From NCBI GenBank assembly GCA_003854995.1, contig RQOI01000576.1, positions 1 through 12,894 on the forward strand: a stretch of DNA of 12,894 nucleotides. The letters are read 5' to 3'. The position numbers and the translations under genes were made by a program. This stretch comes from Candidatus Zhuqueibacterota bacterium (GTDB taxonomy: Bacteria > Zhuqueibacterota > Zhuqueibacteria > Residuimicrobiales > Krinioviventaceae). Positions within the stretch are counted from its first letter, which is position 1; every line of letters begins with the position of its first letter. This document shows, one piece after another, positions 6,759 to 12,894 of this stretch. A model generated the notes under the pieces. The model saw only the letters and a program-made list of their open reading frames with translations. It was not told the origin of the DNA and ran no database searches.

Positions 6759-8498
6759 TCATGCAACGGTCTCTTTGTAGACCGTCTTCCTGGTATAGTG
6801 CGTATGCAACAGCTCGTGCGCCTTGTGGCTGTTCGGTTCGCCGAGAAATTCCGCGTATAGCTTTTTGATGGCTGGATTCTCGTGCGATTTGCGAATTTCC
6901 AGCGCCCGATCCGCGGCATAGATGGCTTCCACCCGCTTTTTGCGGATTTCCATGCTCGTCGGAATCGGCTGTCCGCCGCCGCCGATACAGCCGCCGGGAC
7001 ACGCCATGATCTCGACAAAGTGATAGTCCGCTTCGCCCGCGACGATCTTTTCCATCAGCTGACGGGCGTTGGCCAGGCCATTGGCGACGGCCGCTCGCAC
7101 TTTGGTGCCGTTCAGGTCTATCTCGGCTTCGCGCACGCCTTCCATGCCGCGCACCTGTTTGATTTCAACGTTTTCCAGAGGCGATTTGGTGACCAGCTCG
7201 TAGACCGTACGCAAGGCCGCCTCCATCACACCGCCGGTATTGCCAAAGATGACCGCGGCGCCGGTCGAAATGCCGAGTGGCTCATCATATTTTCCGGGTT
7301 CCAGCTGCGGCAAGTCGATGCCAACCTGCTTCATCATCTTGGCCAGTTCGCGCGTCGTCAGCACCGCGTCAACGTCCTGATAGCCGCTGTCGCGCATTTC
7401 AGGTCGCTGACATTCATATTTTTTGGCAGTGCAGGGCATGATCGAGACAGAATAGATGTCTTTCGGATCGATGCCCGCCTTTTCCGCATAATAGGTCTTG
7501 GCCAGCGCACCGAACATCTGCTGCGGCGATTTGCAGGACGACACGTGCGGCAACAGCTGCGGGTAGAAATGCTCGATAAAGTTGATCCATCCCGGCGAGC
7601 AGCTGGTCAGCATGGGTAGAGCGCCGCCATTTGTGAGGCGACCAATCAGCTCGGTCCCCTCTTCCACGATCGTCAAGTCAGCGGTAAAGTCCGTGTCAAA
7701 GACCTTGTCAAATCCGAGCATGCGCAAGCCGGTGACCATCTTATCGGTGACGAGCGATCCAGCCGACATGCCGAACGCCTCGCCGATTGACGCGCGCACC
7801 GCCGGCGCCGTCTGCACGACAACATGCTTGGTTGGGTCATCAAGCGCCGCCCAGACGCGCGCGACATGGTCCTGTTCGTAGAGCGCACCGACCGGACAGC
7901 GGTTGATGCATTGACCGCAGGAGACGCAGGCGACATCATCCAGGCCCTTGCCGAATGGCGTATCCACCCACACGTTATAGCCTCGCCCCTCGAGCCCGAT
8001 CGCGCTGACGCTTTGCACCAGCTCACAGGTCTGGATGCAGCGGCGGCAGAGGATGCATTTGGACGGATCACGCACCAGCACAGCGCTGGAATCGTCGATG
8101 CCGCCGGGGCGCGCACTGTACTCAAAGCGCGTCTCCCGAATGCCCAGCTGGTCGGCGATCGACTGCAGTTCGCAATTGTTGTTGCGCACGCATTCTGTGC
8201 AAAGCATCGGATGACGCGACAGGATCAGCTCCAGGGCCATCCTGCGAGAGCTGCGCACGGTCTGCGATTTCGTATTGATCTTCATGCCATCCTGGCATTT
8301 CCACGAACAGGAAGTGCGCAGCAACCTGTCGCCTTCAATCTCTACGACGCACAAACGACATCCCGAGACGGGCGGCAAATCCGGGTGATAGCACAGTCGC
8401 GGAATTTTGATATTTACTTGTTTAGCGGCTTCCAGGACAGTGGTGCCTTTGGGGACTGTCACTTGAATGCCATCTATCGTCACTGTTACTTTATCCAC
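6759..8498 (-). CDS. hydA: [FeFe] hydrogenase catalytic subunit HydA (NADH-linked, multimeric type)
   Basis: Catalytic subunit reducing protons to H2 (or the reverse) in a soluble NADH-linked complex. It is 579 residues. Domains in order: N-terminal [2Fe-2S] ferredoxin (C36, C47, C50, C64); His-Cys3 [4Fe-4S] site (H96, C100, C103, C109); two [4Fe-4S] clusters (CILCRRC..C at 148-158 and CVSCGQC..CP at 191-202); then the H-cluster domain. The latter has L1 TSCSPGW (298-304), L2 MPCTAKK (C356) and L3 MACPGGCIGGGGQP (C500, C504). C-terminal ESHEN-like and AHELLH motifs are present (KSHENP, KAHELLHTHY). In L1 the second Cys of the canonical TSCCP is Ser301. The start is GTG (8496-8498) with AAGGAG eight bases upstream. 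It is the last gene before the terminator, 57 bases after hydB. H-cluster maturases HydE/F/G are not in the window. Confidence 0.96.
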   Translation of the reverse strand: MDKVTVTIDGIQVTVPKGTTVLEAAKQVNIKIPRLCYHPDLPPVSGCRLCVVEIEGDRLLRTSCSWKCQDGMKINTKSQTVRSSRRMALELILSRHPMLCTECVRNNNCELQSIADQLGIRETRFEYSARPGGIDDSSAVLVRDPSKCILCRRCIQTCELVQSVSAIGLEGRGYNVWVDTPFGKGLDDVACVSCGQCINRCPVGALYEQDHVARVWAALDDPTKHVVVQTAPAVRASIGEAFGMSAGSLVTDKMVTGLRMLGFDKVFDTDFTADLTIVEEGTELIGRLTNGGALPMLTSCSPGWINFIEHFYPQLLPHVSSCKSPQQMFGALAKTYYAEKAGIDPKDIYSVSIMPCTAKKYECQRPEMRDSGYQDVDAVLTTRELAKMMKQVGIDLPQLEPGKYDEPLGISTGAAVIFGNTGGVMEAALRTVYELVTKSPLENVEIKQVRGMEGVREAEIDLNGTKVRAAVANGLANARQLMEKIVAGEADYHFVEIMACPGGCIGGGGQPIPTSMEIRKKRVEAIYAADRALEIRKSHENPAIKKLYAEFLGEPNSHKAHELLHTHYTRKTVYKETVA

Positions 8499-8555
8499 AA
8501 AAAATCTCCTTGTCTTTTGTTACTTTTTCTGGCGAAGAGAGCCATCAGCGACAGC

Positions 8556-10154
8556 TCACGCCGCCGCCGCCATTTCAGCGGCCTCGATCTTGCGCACAAA
8601 ATCATCGCGAAAATACTTTAGACAACCGAGGATCGGCACGGGCGCAGCCTGGCCGAGTCCGCAAAAAGCGCCTTTCATCATGGTCACGGCCAGCTCTTCC
8701 ATCAGGTTGAGATCAGCCACATGGCCTTTCCCTGAATTGATGCGCTGCAAAAGCTCCAACAAACGACCGTTGCCCTCGCGACAGAGGGTGCATTTGCCGC
8801 ATGATTCATGGTTGAAAAATTCGACAAAATTTTCCACCAGTTCAACCACATCCTGGCTGTCATCCACAACGAGCAGGGCACCGGAACCGAGTCCTGAGCC
8901 GATCTCTCTGAGCGCTTCGACGCTCATGGGAAGATCCAGATGCGCTCCGGTCAGGATGCCGCCGGTTGTACCGCCCATTTGCGCCAGCTTGAAGCCTTTG
9001 CCCTCAGGGATGCCCTGCCCAATATCATAGATGATCTCACGCAACGTCGTGCCCATCGGCACTTCGATGAGGCCGGGATTGTTGATATTGCCGACCATGG
9101 TGAACACCTTGGTGCCCGGACTCTTTTCCGTGCCCATGGATTTGTACCAGTCAGCGCCCTTGAGGATGATCTGCGGCACGTTCGCCAGCGTCTCCACATT
9201 ATTGACTATGGTCGGCATGCCCCACAGGCCGACGGACGGCGGAAACGGCGGCTTGTCGCGCGGTTCGCCGCGCTTGCCCTCGATCGATTCGATGAGCGCT
9301 GTCTCTTCGCCGCAGATATAGGCGCCGGCGCCTTCGCGAACCTCGATATTGAAATTGAAACCAGAGTCAAACAGGTTCTCACCGAGCAGACCATTTTCTT
9401 TAGCGCGCTGGATCGCGCGATTGAGTCGGTCTATGGACATCCGGTACTCACCTCGGATATAGATAAATCCCATATCAGCGCCGACAGCATAGCCGGCCAG
9501 GGCCATGCCTTCGATGACGCAGTGGGGATCGCCTTCGAGAATGAGACGGTCTTTGAATGTGCCGGGCTCGCCCTCATCGGCATTGCAGATGATATATTTT
9601 TGCTTTGCCTCTTCAGCCGCTGCAAAGCTCCATTTCAAACCGGTCGGGAAAAAAGCGCCGCCGCGGCCCTGAATGCCGGATTTCTTGACCACTTCAATGA
9701 CATCCTGCGGCTTCATTTCTGTCAACGCCTTGCCGAGCGCTTCGTAGCCGTCGCGGGCGATATATTCTTCAATGCTCTCCGGATCAATGATGCCGGCATT
9801 CTTCAAGACCACGCGCTGTTGTTTGCCGAAACGCGGCGCAGCACCCATCTCCGCCGCTTTTTCGACGGGAACATCGGTGTAGTGAAGACGCTCCACTACG
9901 CGGCCCTTGATCAGATGCTCCGAGACAATTTCTGCCACATCTTCCACCTTGACGCCGACGTAATAGACGTTTTCAGGAAAGATGACGAGCACGACGCCGC
10001 GGTTATAAATGCCCAGGCTGCCGGTCTCGACCACCTTCACTTCACTGGTCAGGGATGTCATCTCAAGATTGCGCATCAGGGCATCGCGAACGGCGCGGGC
10101 GCCCTGCGCAATCGTATGGGCGTCCATTGCGACCAAAACATGATTTCTATGCAT
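8556..10154 (-). CDS. hydB: HydB, NuoF-like NADH/FMN subunit lacking its extra Fe-S sites
   Basis: Flavoprotein subunit that binds NADH and FMN and passes electrons to HydA. It is 532 residues. The thioredoxin-like N-terminal domain (about 1-95) keeps its family frame (HVLV, VVETG, VYYVGVKVEDV, ERLHY). However, the four [2Fe-2S] Cys are replaced: AMDAHTIAQG at 9-18 and ETGSLGIYNRG at 43-53. The NuoF core is intact, with the NADH loop IQGRGGAFFPTG, the FMN-binding NADEGEPGTFKDR and ICGEETALIESIEGKRG. It also has the [4Fe-4S] site SCGKCTLC plus C498 (C452, C455, C458, C498). The protein stops soon after this, without the two-[4Fe-4S] ferredoxin domain found at the C-terminus of Thermotoga-type HydB (over 600 residues). 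It overlaps hydC by eight bases. The NADH-oxidising role is secure; the electron route and partners are less so. Confidence 0.93.
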   Translation of the reverse strand: MHRNHVLVAMDAHTIAQGARAVRDALMRNLEMTSLTSEVKVVETGSLGIYNRGVVLVIFPENVYYVGVKVEDVAEIVSEHLIKGRVVERLHYTDVPVEKAAEMGAAPRFGKQQRVVLKNAGIIDPESIEEYIARDGYEALGKALTEMKPQDVIEVVKKSGIQGRGGAFFPTGLKWSFAAAEEAKQKYIICNADEGEPGTFKDRLILEGDPHCVIEGMALAGYAVGADMGFIYIRGEYRMSIDRLNRAIQRAKENGLLGENLFDSGFNFNIEVREGAGAYICGEETALIESIEGKRGEPRDKPPFPPSVGLWGMPTIVNNVETLANVPQIILKGADWYKSMGTEKSPGTKVFTMVGNINNPGLIEVPMGTTLREIIYDIGQGIPEGKGFKLAQMGGTTGGILTGAHLDLPMSVEALREIGSGLGSGALLVVDDSQDVVELVENFVEFFNHESCGKCTLCREGNGRLLELLQRINSGKGHVADLNLMEELAVTMMKGAFCGLGQAAPVPILGCLKYFRDDFVRKIEAAEMAAAA

Positions 10155-10623
10155 TCGATTGCCCTTTCATTTTATAGTCCTTCAGGATGGCGACCGCCTT
10201 TTCCGGCGTCAGGTTGCCATAGACTTCGTCATTCACCATCATGACCGGCGCAACCGCGCAGAGGCCAAGACAGCTGGTGAACTCGAGCGTGAACGTGCCG
10301 CACTCGGTCGTCTCGGTCACTTCCAGGCCGAGATAGGATTTGATGGCCTCGAGCACTTCCTTGGACTTTTTAACATGGCAGGGCGCATTGTTGCAGCAGC
10401 GCACGACATATTTGCCCTTCGGCTTTATGGTGAACAGGCTGTAGAATGTAGCGACACCATATATCTCGCTGAGAGGGATATCCACTTTTTTTGCAATGTG
10501 CGTCAGCACGACGTCGGATAAATAGCCGTATTCTTTTTGTACATCTTTGAGAATGTAGATGAGCGGCGTTTTTGTATCGGCATAGCGCCCCACGATCTCA
10601 TCCACACGCGTTAGATCTTGCAT
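10147..10623 (-). CDS. hydC: HydC, NuoE-like [2Fe-2S] subunit
   Basis: Small thioredoxin-like subunit that pairs with the NuoF-type subunit in NADH-linked hydrogenases and complex I. It is 158 residues, the usual length. A helical N-terminal region (about 1-65, with LIYILKDVQKEYGYL and IYGVATFYSLF) is followed by the [2Fe-2S] domain. The four ligands are C77-x4-C82 (CNNAPC) and C118-x3-C122 (CLGLC), all present. ATG 10621-10623 has a strong AGGAGG about six bases upstream. It sits between the HndB-like gene and hydB, which it overlaps by eight bases. With the HydB N-terminal cluster lost, this cluster becomes more important in any side path from FMN. Confidence 0.95.
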   Translation of the reverse strand: MQDLTRVDEIVGRYADTKTPLIYILKDVQKEYGYLSDVVLTHIAKKVDIPLSEIYGVATFYSLFTIKPKGKYVVRCCNNAPCHVKKSKEVLEAIKSYLGLEVTETTECGTFTLEFTSCLGLCAVAPVMMVNDEVYGNLTPEKAVAILKDYKMKGQSNA

Positions 10624-10659
10624 CTGTTCCTCCTGTCAATTACATTTTTTTGGTCGCAT

Positions 10660-11022
10660 CTAAGCCATGTCGAAAACGTGATCGCTCACCACCTTGCCGT
10701 CCTGTACATGGCTGGCGATGATCTTTCGCGCCATCTCAGCCGATACCTTGCCGTAGGTGATGGTGCGATTGTCAGCGTCTGTGACCTGGACGATGGGCTC
10801 CTGATCGCAACAGCCCAGACATCCGGTTTGGGACACGGCGGCGTCCTGAATGCCGCGTTTACTGAGTTCATCCAGAATCGCGCTCATGACCGTGCGCGCG
10901 CCCGCAGCGATGCCGCATGTGCCCATGGCGACAGATATTCGGTATTTTGCCGACTGCTCTCGCGTCGCCATCTCCTTCTTCGCCTTTTCCTTGATGGCGC
11001 GGAGATCCGCTAATGTTTTCAC
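10660..11022 (-). CDS. Stand-alone thioredoxin-like [2Fe-2S] protein, HndB-like
   Basis: A 120-residue ferredoxin-like protein resembling HndB of the Desulfovibrio NADP-reducing hydrogenase and the small [2Fe-2S] proteins often found between hydC and hydB. A basic helical N-terminus (about 1-25) precedes the domain, with ligand candidates C36 (MGTCGIAAG), C68, C71 and C72 (GCLGCCDQEP). The start is GTG (11020-11022) with GGAG seven bases upstream. It lies between the ATPase gene and hydC, on the same strand with gaps of 64 and 36 bases. It may be a fourth hydrogenase subunit or an electron-transfer partner; its domain is the same type as the cluster-free HydB N-terminus, so it could stand in for that lost cluster (inference). 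Confidence 0.88.
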   Translation of the reverse strand: MKTLADLRAIKEKAKKEMATREQSAKYRISVAMGTCGIAAGARTVMSAILDELSKRGIQDAAVSQTGCLGCCDQEPIVQVTDADNRTITYGKVSAEMARKIIASHVQDGKVVSDHVFDMA

Positions 11023-11086
11023 TGCTTTACTCCTTTGATTTTTTTGTTAGGGATTACTGTTTCTATTCGATCCTTCATGTACTTGT

Positions 11087-11647
11087 TTAATTGCTGCTAA
11101 CTGCCTTTGAGGCAATGCTTTTCAGTCTCTCCTTAATGTATATTTTCGCTGGGCCTGCCAATGCGAGTATCTGACAATCCTGTTCAGCCATGCGGCTGAA
11201 GAGCCAGAACGAATCAAAGCCGAATGCGCCGTCGTCGGTGTGATGCGCATAATAAAAGTGCACATCCAGAGAACCCAGGATGAGGTTGACGAGCGATTCC
11301 GCCATGTCGCCGATCGGCGGCCGATTCAGGCTGTCGAGTTGAAACATTGTCGTCACCAGCGTGCCTCGGCCCAGCTGCGACTGAATGGTCAGGTCGCCGC
11401 CGCACTGGCGCGCAATCTGGCGAAACATGGACAATCCCATGCCGACGGATCGGGTCGTCCGCGTCGTCACAAAAGGATCCAGCACCCGCTGCACCATTTC
11501 TTCGCTCATGCCGCGACCATTGTCCCTGATGCGCACGCACAGCCGATTTGCCGACGCCCGCTCGTCGATGGCGACAATGATGCGCGACGCCCCTGCTTCA
11601 ACAGCGTTCATGACAATATCCAGAATATTCAGGGCAAGCTCTCTCAT
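11087..11647 (-). CDS. Hydrogenase-linked GHKL ATPase (histidine-kinase-type ATP-binding domain)
   Basis: A 186-residue protein with a histidine-kinase ATPase domain. It shows the N-box NILDIVMNAVEAGA (Asn14), the G1 box DNGRGM (42-47), an F-box-like DPFVTTR (57-63) and the G2 box VGMGLSM (68-74), ending with GGDLTIQSQLGRGT. There is no phospho-acceptor His box or dimerisation domain and no membrane segment, so it cannot be a classical sensor kinase by itself. It could act like an anti-sigma or serine kinase, or need a partner. The C-terminal part (about 105-186, starting PPIGDMAESLVNLILGS) is not a known kinase domain; I associate a similar tail with ATPases found beside hydC. ATG overlaps the PHP-gene stop as ATGA. 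The target is unknown. Confidence 0.85.
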   Translation of the reverse strand: MRELALNILDIVMNAVEAGASRIIVAIDERASANRLCVRIRDNGRGMSEEMVQRVLDPFVTTRTTRSVGMGLSMFRQIARQCGGDLTIQSQLGRGTLVTTMFQLDSLNRPPIGDMAESLVNLILGSLDVHFYYAHHTDDGAFGFDSFWLFSRMAEQDCQILALAGPAKIYIKERLKSIASKAVSSN

Positions 11648-12411
11648 CCATTTGCCAAAGACGTTCGCCGGCCATCCTGTCGCTTCATCGCCTTTTTGAG
11701 CTCGGCCACTGTCGGCGCCTGCAGGTAAAACCAGGTCACTTTTGAGCCGAGCTGCTCAATCATATGCGCATCCGAAGAACGGATGAGTGAAAACGGGCTG
11801 CTCTTCAAAAAATCATGCCGTTGCAACGCGCTCTCGAGCGGCAATGCAATTTCAAGGGCATCGAGCGGATAATTGCTGGGAATGAATCCCAGAGCAGACA
11901 GCATGCTGTTTGATCTTCGATCAATGTGCGCCGGATAGACAATGCCGCCGAGATCAATGACAAAGCTGACGATCTCGTGCACATGTAAATTGGTCGGCAT
12001 GGCGAGGAGCTTTGGACATTCCTCCACAATATTTTCGTCTCCATCAACGACATATTGATTGCCAAACCAATCCGGGTCATTTTTGCCTTTCGGCAGATGT
12101 TCATAGATGACGTCCTGAAAATGCGCGGCATGCTCAACCGTCTCAAAAAGACAGATCATGTGCGCTTCTTCCCGGCTATAGACTTCCATGCCTGGGATGA
12201 CGGTCAGATTCGTGTCTCTGGCCGCCTGCATGACGCCCGCGATATTCTGCGCCGAGTTGTGATCCGTGATCGCGATCATGTCCAGCTCACACGTGAGCGC
12301 CTTTTGCACAATATCCTTTGGACCCATGGACAGTTCCGCACAAGGCGATAAAACAGTGTGTATGTGCAAGTCAGCTTTATACCAGCGCACGCGGTGATTG
12401 TTCCCATTCAC
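11644..12411 (-). CDS. PHP-domain metal-dependent hydrolase linked to hydrogenase
   Basis: A 255-residue PHP-domain protein, the family of metal-dependent phosphoesterases that includes polymerase-associated and histidinol-phosphatase enzymes. Metal-ligand positions are all present: H16 and H18 in ADLHIHT, D50/H51 in TDHNS, E76 in GMEVYS, H84, H162 in YPAHIDR, and D214/H216 in SSDAH. This predicts an active enzyme with two or three metals. The substrate is unknown; nucleotides or phosphorylated signalling molecules are plausible for the family. The start is GTG 12409-12411, overlapping the receiver-gene stop as GTGA, and the gene overlaps the ATPase gene by four bases. PHP genes of this type are found in hydABC operons of other anaerobes, from general knowledge, but no role is established to my knowledge. 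Confidence 0.88.
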   Translation of the reverse strand: MNGNNHRVRWYKADLHIHTVLSPCAELSMGPKDIVQKALTCELDMIAITDHNSAQNIAGVMQAARDTNLTVIPGMEVYSREEAHMICLFETVEHAAHFQDVIYEHLPKGKNDPDWFGNQYVVDGDENIVEECPKLLAMPTNLHVHEIVSFVIDLGGIVYPAHIDRRSNSMLSALGFIPSNYPLDALEIALPLESALQRHDFLKSSPFSLIRSSDAHMIEQLGSKVTWFYLQAPTVAELKKAMKRQDGRRTSLANG

Positions 12412-12812
12412 TTTTCGAGATCTCGCAAATGATGGAGCCTGCCCAACATCTGATCTCCGATTTCCAATTCAAGCGCTGCGCCCAGCGCTGAGGTGACATC
12501 CTGAATTCCAAAAGAATTGACGTGATAGTAAAAAATGCTCTCCTTGCGAATGAGCATCTCCAGCTCCCGCGAATTGAGATCAGTCCGCACGATGATGCGA
12601 ATAGCAGGATTGCACTCTTTGAGAATTCGGATGGTCCTGTCAATGAGACCGTCGCCGGCATCCATGACCACAACATCATATCGGTTTTCATGCGCTTTTT
12701 CAATGGCCAGGAGCGCATCATCGGTCATGTCAAACTCCACCCCATTGCGCTGCAAAAAAGAGACAAGATCTGTCCTGTTTTGGTCGGGTTTTGTTATGAG
12801 CAAGCAATTCAT
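12408..12812 (-). CDS. Degenerate response-regulator receiver protein
   Basis: A 134-residue protein with the alternating strand/helix pattern of a CheY-like receiver and no output domain. Phospho-acceptor Asp51 is present (YDVVVMDAGDG) and Thr77 is in the switch position (IIVRTD). The acidic pair that binds Mg2+ after strand 1 is replaced (LLITKPD, only D10 remaining nearby), and the conserved Lys after strand 5 is replaced (YYHVNSFG, His97). It therefore may not be phosphorylated in the usual way. It is the first gene of the hydrogenase operon, ATG 12810-12812, without a good ribosome site. The last 30 residues form a helix that could mediate dimerisation. It could instead be a DRTGG-like or other flavodoxin-fold regulator; the receiver call rests on fold pattern and Asp51. 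Confidence 0.68.
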   Translation of the reverse strand: MNCLLITKPDQNRTDLVSFLQRNGVEFDMTDDALLAIEKAHENRYDVVVMDAGDGLIDRTIRILKECNPAIRIIVRTDLNSRELEMLIRKESIFYYHVNSFGIQDVTSALGAALELEIGDQMLGRLHHLRDLEK

Positions 12813-12861
12813 TTTATTGTGCCAGCAAGTTGTTTTTATCTATACATGCGTCACAATAAAA
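12812..12861. repeat. Spaced inverted repeat in the leader of the hydrogenase operon
   Basis: Two perfect 10-base arms, ttttattgtg (12812-12821) and cacaataaaa (12852-12861), are separated by 30 bases. The near arm runs right up to and includes the A of the start codon of the receiver gene; the far arm falls inside the possible -12 element. They could be two operator half-sites or an RNA stem covering the start. AT-rich arms make chance occurrence conceivable. Confidence 0.4.
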
Positions 12862-12867
12862 GTGCCA
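12853..12867 (-). promoter_or_regulatory. Possible sigma-54-like (-24/-12) promoter for the hydrogenase operon
   Basis: On the minus strand TGGCAC (12862-12867) is followed after five bases by TTGT (12853-12856), which is the -24/-12 spacing of sigma-54 promoters. The invariant GC of the -12 element is GT here, which weakens the case. The start of transcription would fall near 12841. A TATAGA (sigma-70 -10-like) lies near 12837-12842 but without a good -35. No activator gene is in the window; the remaining upstream bases hold nothing recognisable. Confidence 0.28.
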
Positions 12868-12894
12868 CAAATAACAGCCTGCGCCGCCATTTTC

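Noticed and set aside
6882..7619. A 245-codon plus-strand open frame opposite hydA (and similar ones at 7824-8621 and 6207-6860)
   Set aside because: Antisense to conserved coding sequence, with low-complexity His/Arg/Phe-rich translation and no ribosome site; treated as a shadow frame.
8940..10244. A 434-codon open frame on the plus strand opposite hydB
   Set aside because: It is antisense to a fully conserved NuoF-type gene and its translation shows no recognisable domain. It arises from the codon bias of the real gene.
11019..11078. A 19-codon minus-strand frame (ATG 11076-11078) whose TGA overlaps the GTG of the HndB-like gene
   Set aside because: The GTGA overlap is attractive, but there is no ribosome site before the ATG and the peptide has no recognisable feature. 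Chance is likely in a 64-base gap.

Overview
The window reads as a chromosomal segment of an anaerobic, fermentative, Gram-negative (diderm) bacterium. The evidence is a multi-subunit NADH-linked [FeFe] hydrogenase, a butyrate kinase, a catabolic-type glutamate dehydrogenase, the start of a xylose isomerase, and an Mla/MCE phospholipid-transport operon, which only makes sense with an outer membrane. I cannot name the phylum from the sequence; an uncultured lineage of the FCB/KSB1/Cloacimonadota kind would fit, but that is a guess. All recognisable genes lie on the minus strand and are densely packed. I see no rRNA, tRNA, insertion sequence, CRISPR array or phage gene.

In transcription order (right to left), region 1 (about 12894 to 6705) is a hydrogenase operon. 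It opens with a three-gene signalling block: a degenerate response-regulator receiver, a PHP-domain metal-dependent hydrolase, and a histidine-kinase-type ATPase without a kinase dimerisation domain. These are joined by 4-base GTGA and ATGA stop/start overlaps. Then follow a stand-alone thioredoxin-like [2Fe-2S] protein (HndB-like), HydC (NuoE-like), HydB (NuoF-like) and the catalytic HydA. A strong rho-independent terminator sits right after hydA.

Region 2 (about 6693 to the left edge) starts with a putative promoter overlapped by a perfect 20-bp palindrome. It then runs butyrate kinase, a DUF1189-like membrane protein, MlaE, MlaF, MlaD, an S4 RNA-binding protein of the Hsp15 type, glutamate dehydrogenase and xylose isomerase (cut by the window edge). 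From buk to gdh every gap is short (at most about 48 bases) and no terminator is visible, so co-transcription is plausible; xylA follows after 107 bases.

Functionally, HydABC would re-oxidise NADH with release of H2, while butyrate kinase, glutamate dehydrogenase and xylose isomerase feed or drain the same fermentative metabolism. The most unusual points are: (i) HydB has lost all four cysteines of its N-terminal [2Fe-2S] domain and lacks the C-terminal two-[4Fe-4S] ferredoxin domain, which questions whether the enzyme can use ferredoxin or bifurcate electrons; (ii) a hydrogenase-linked PHP/ATPase/pseudo-receiver block without assigned function; (iii) a Ser in the L1 motif of HydA; (iv) an S4-protein gene that appears to start at CTG inside a CTGA overlap with mlaD.
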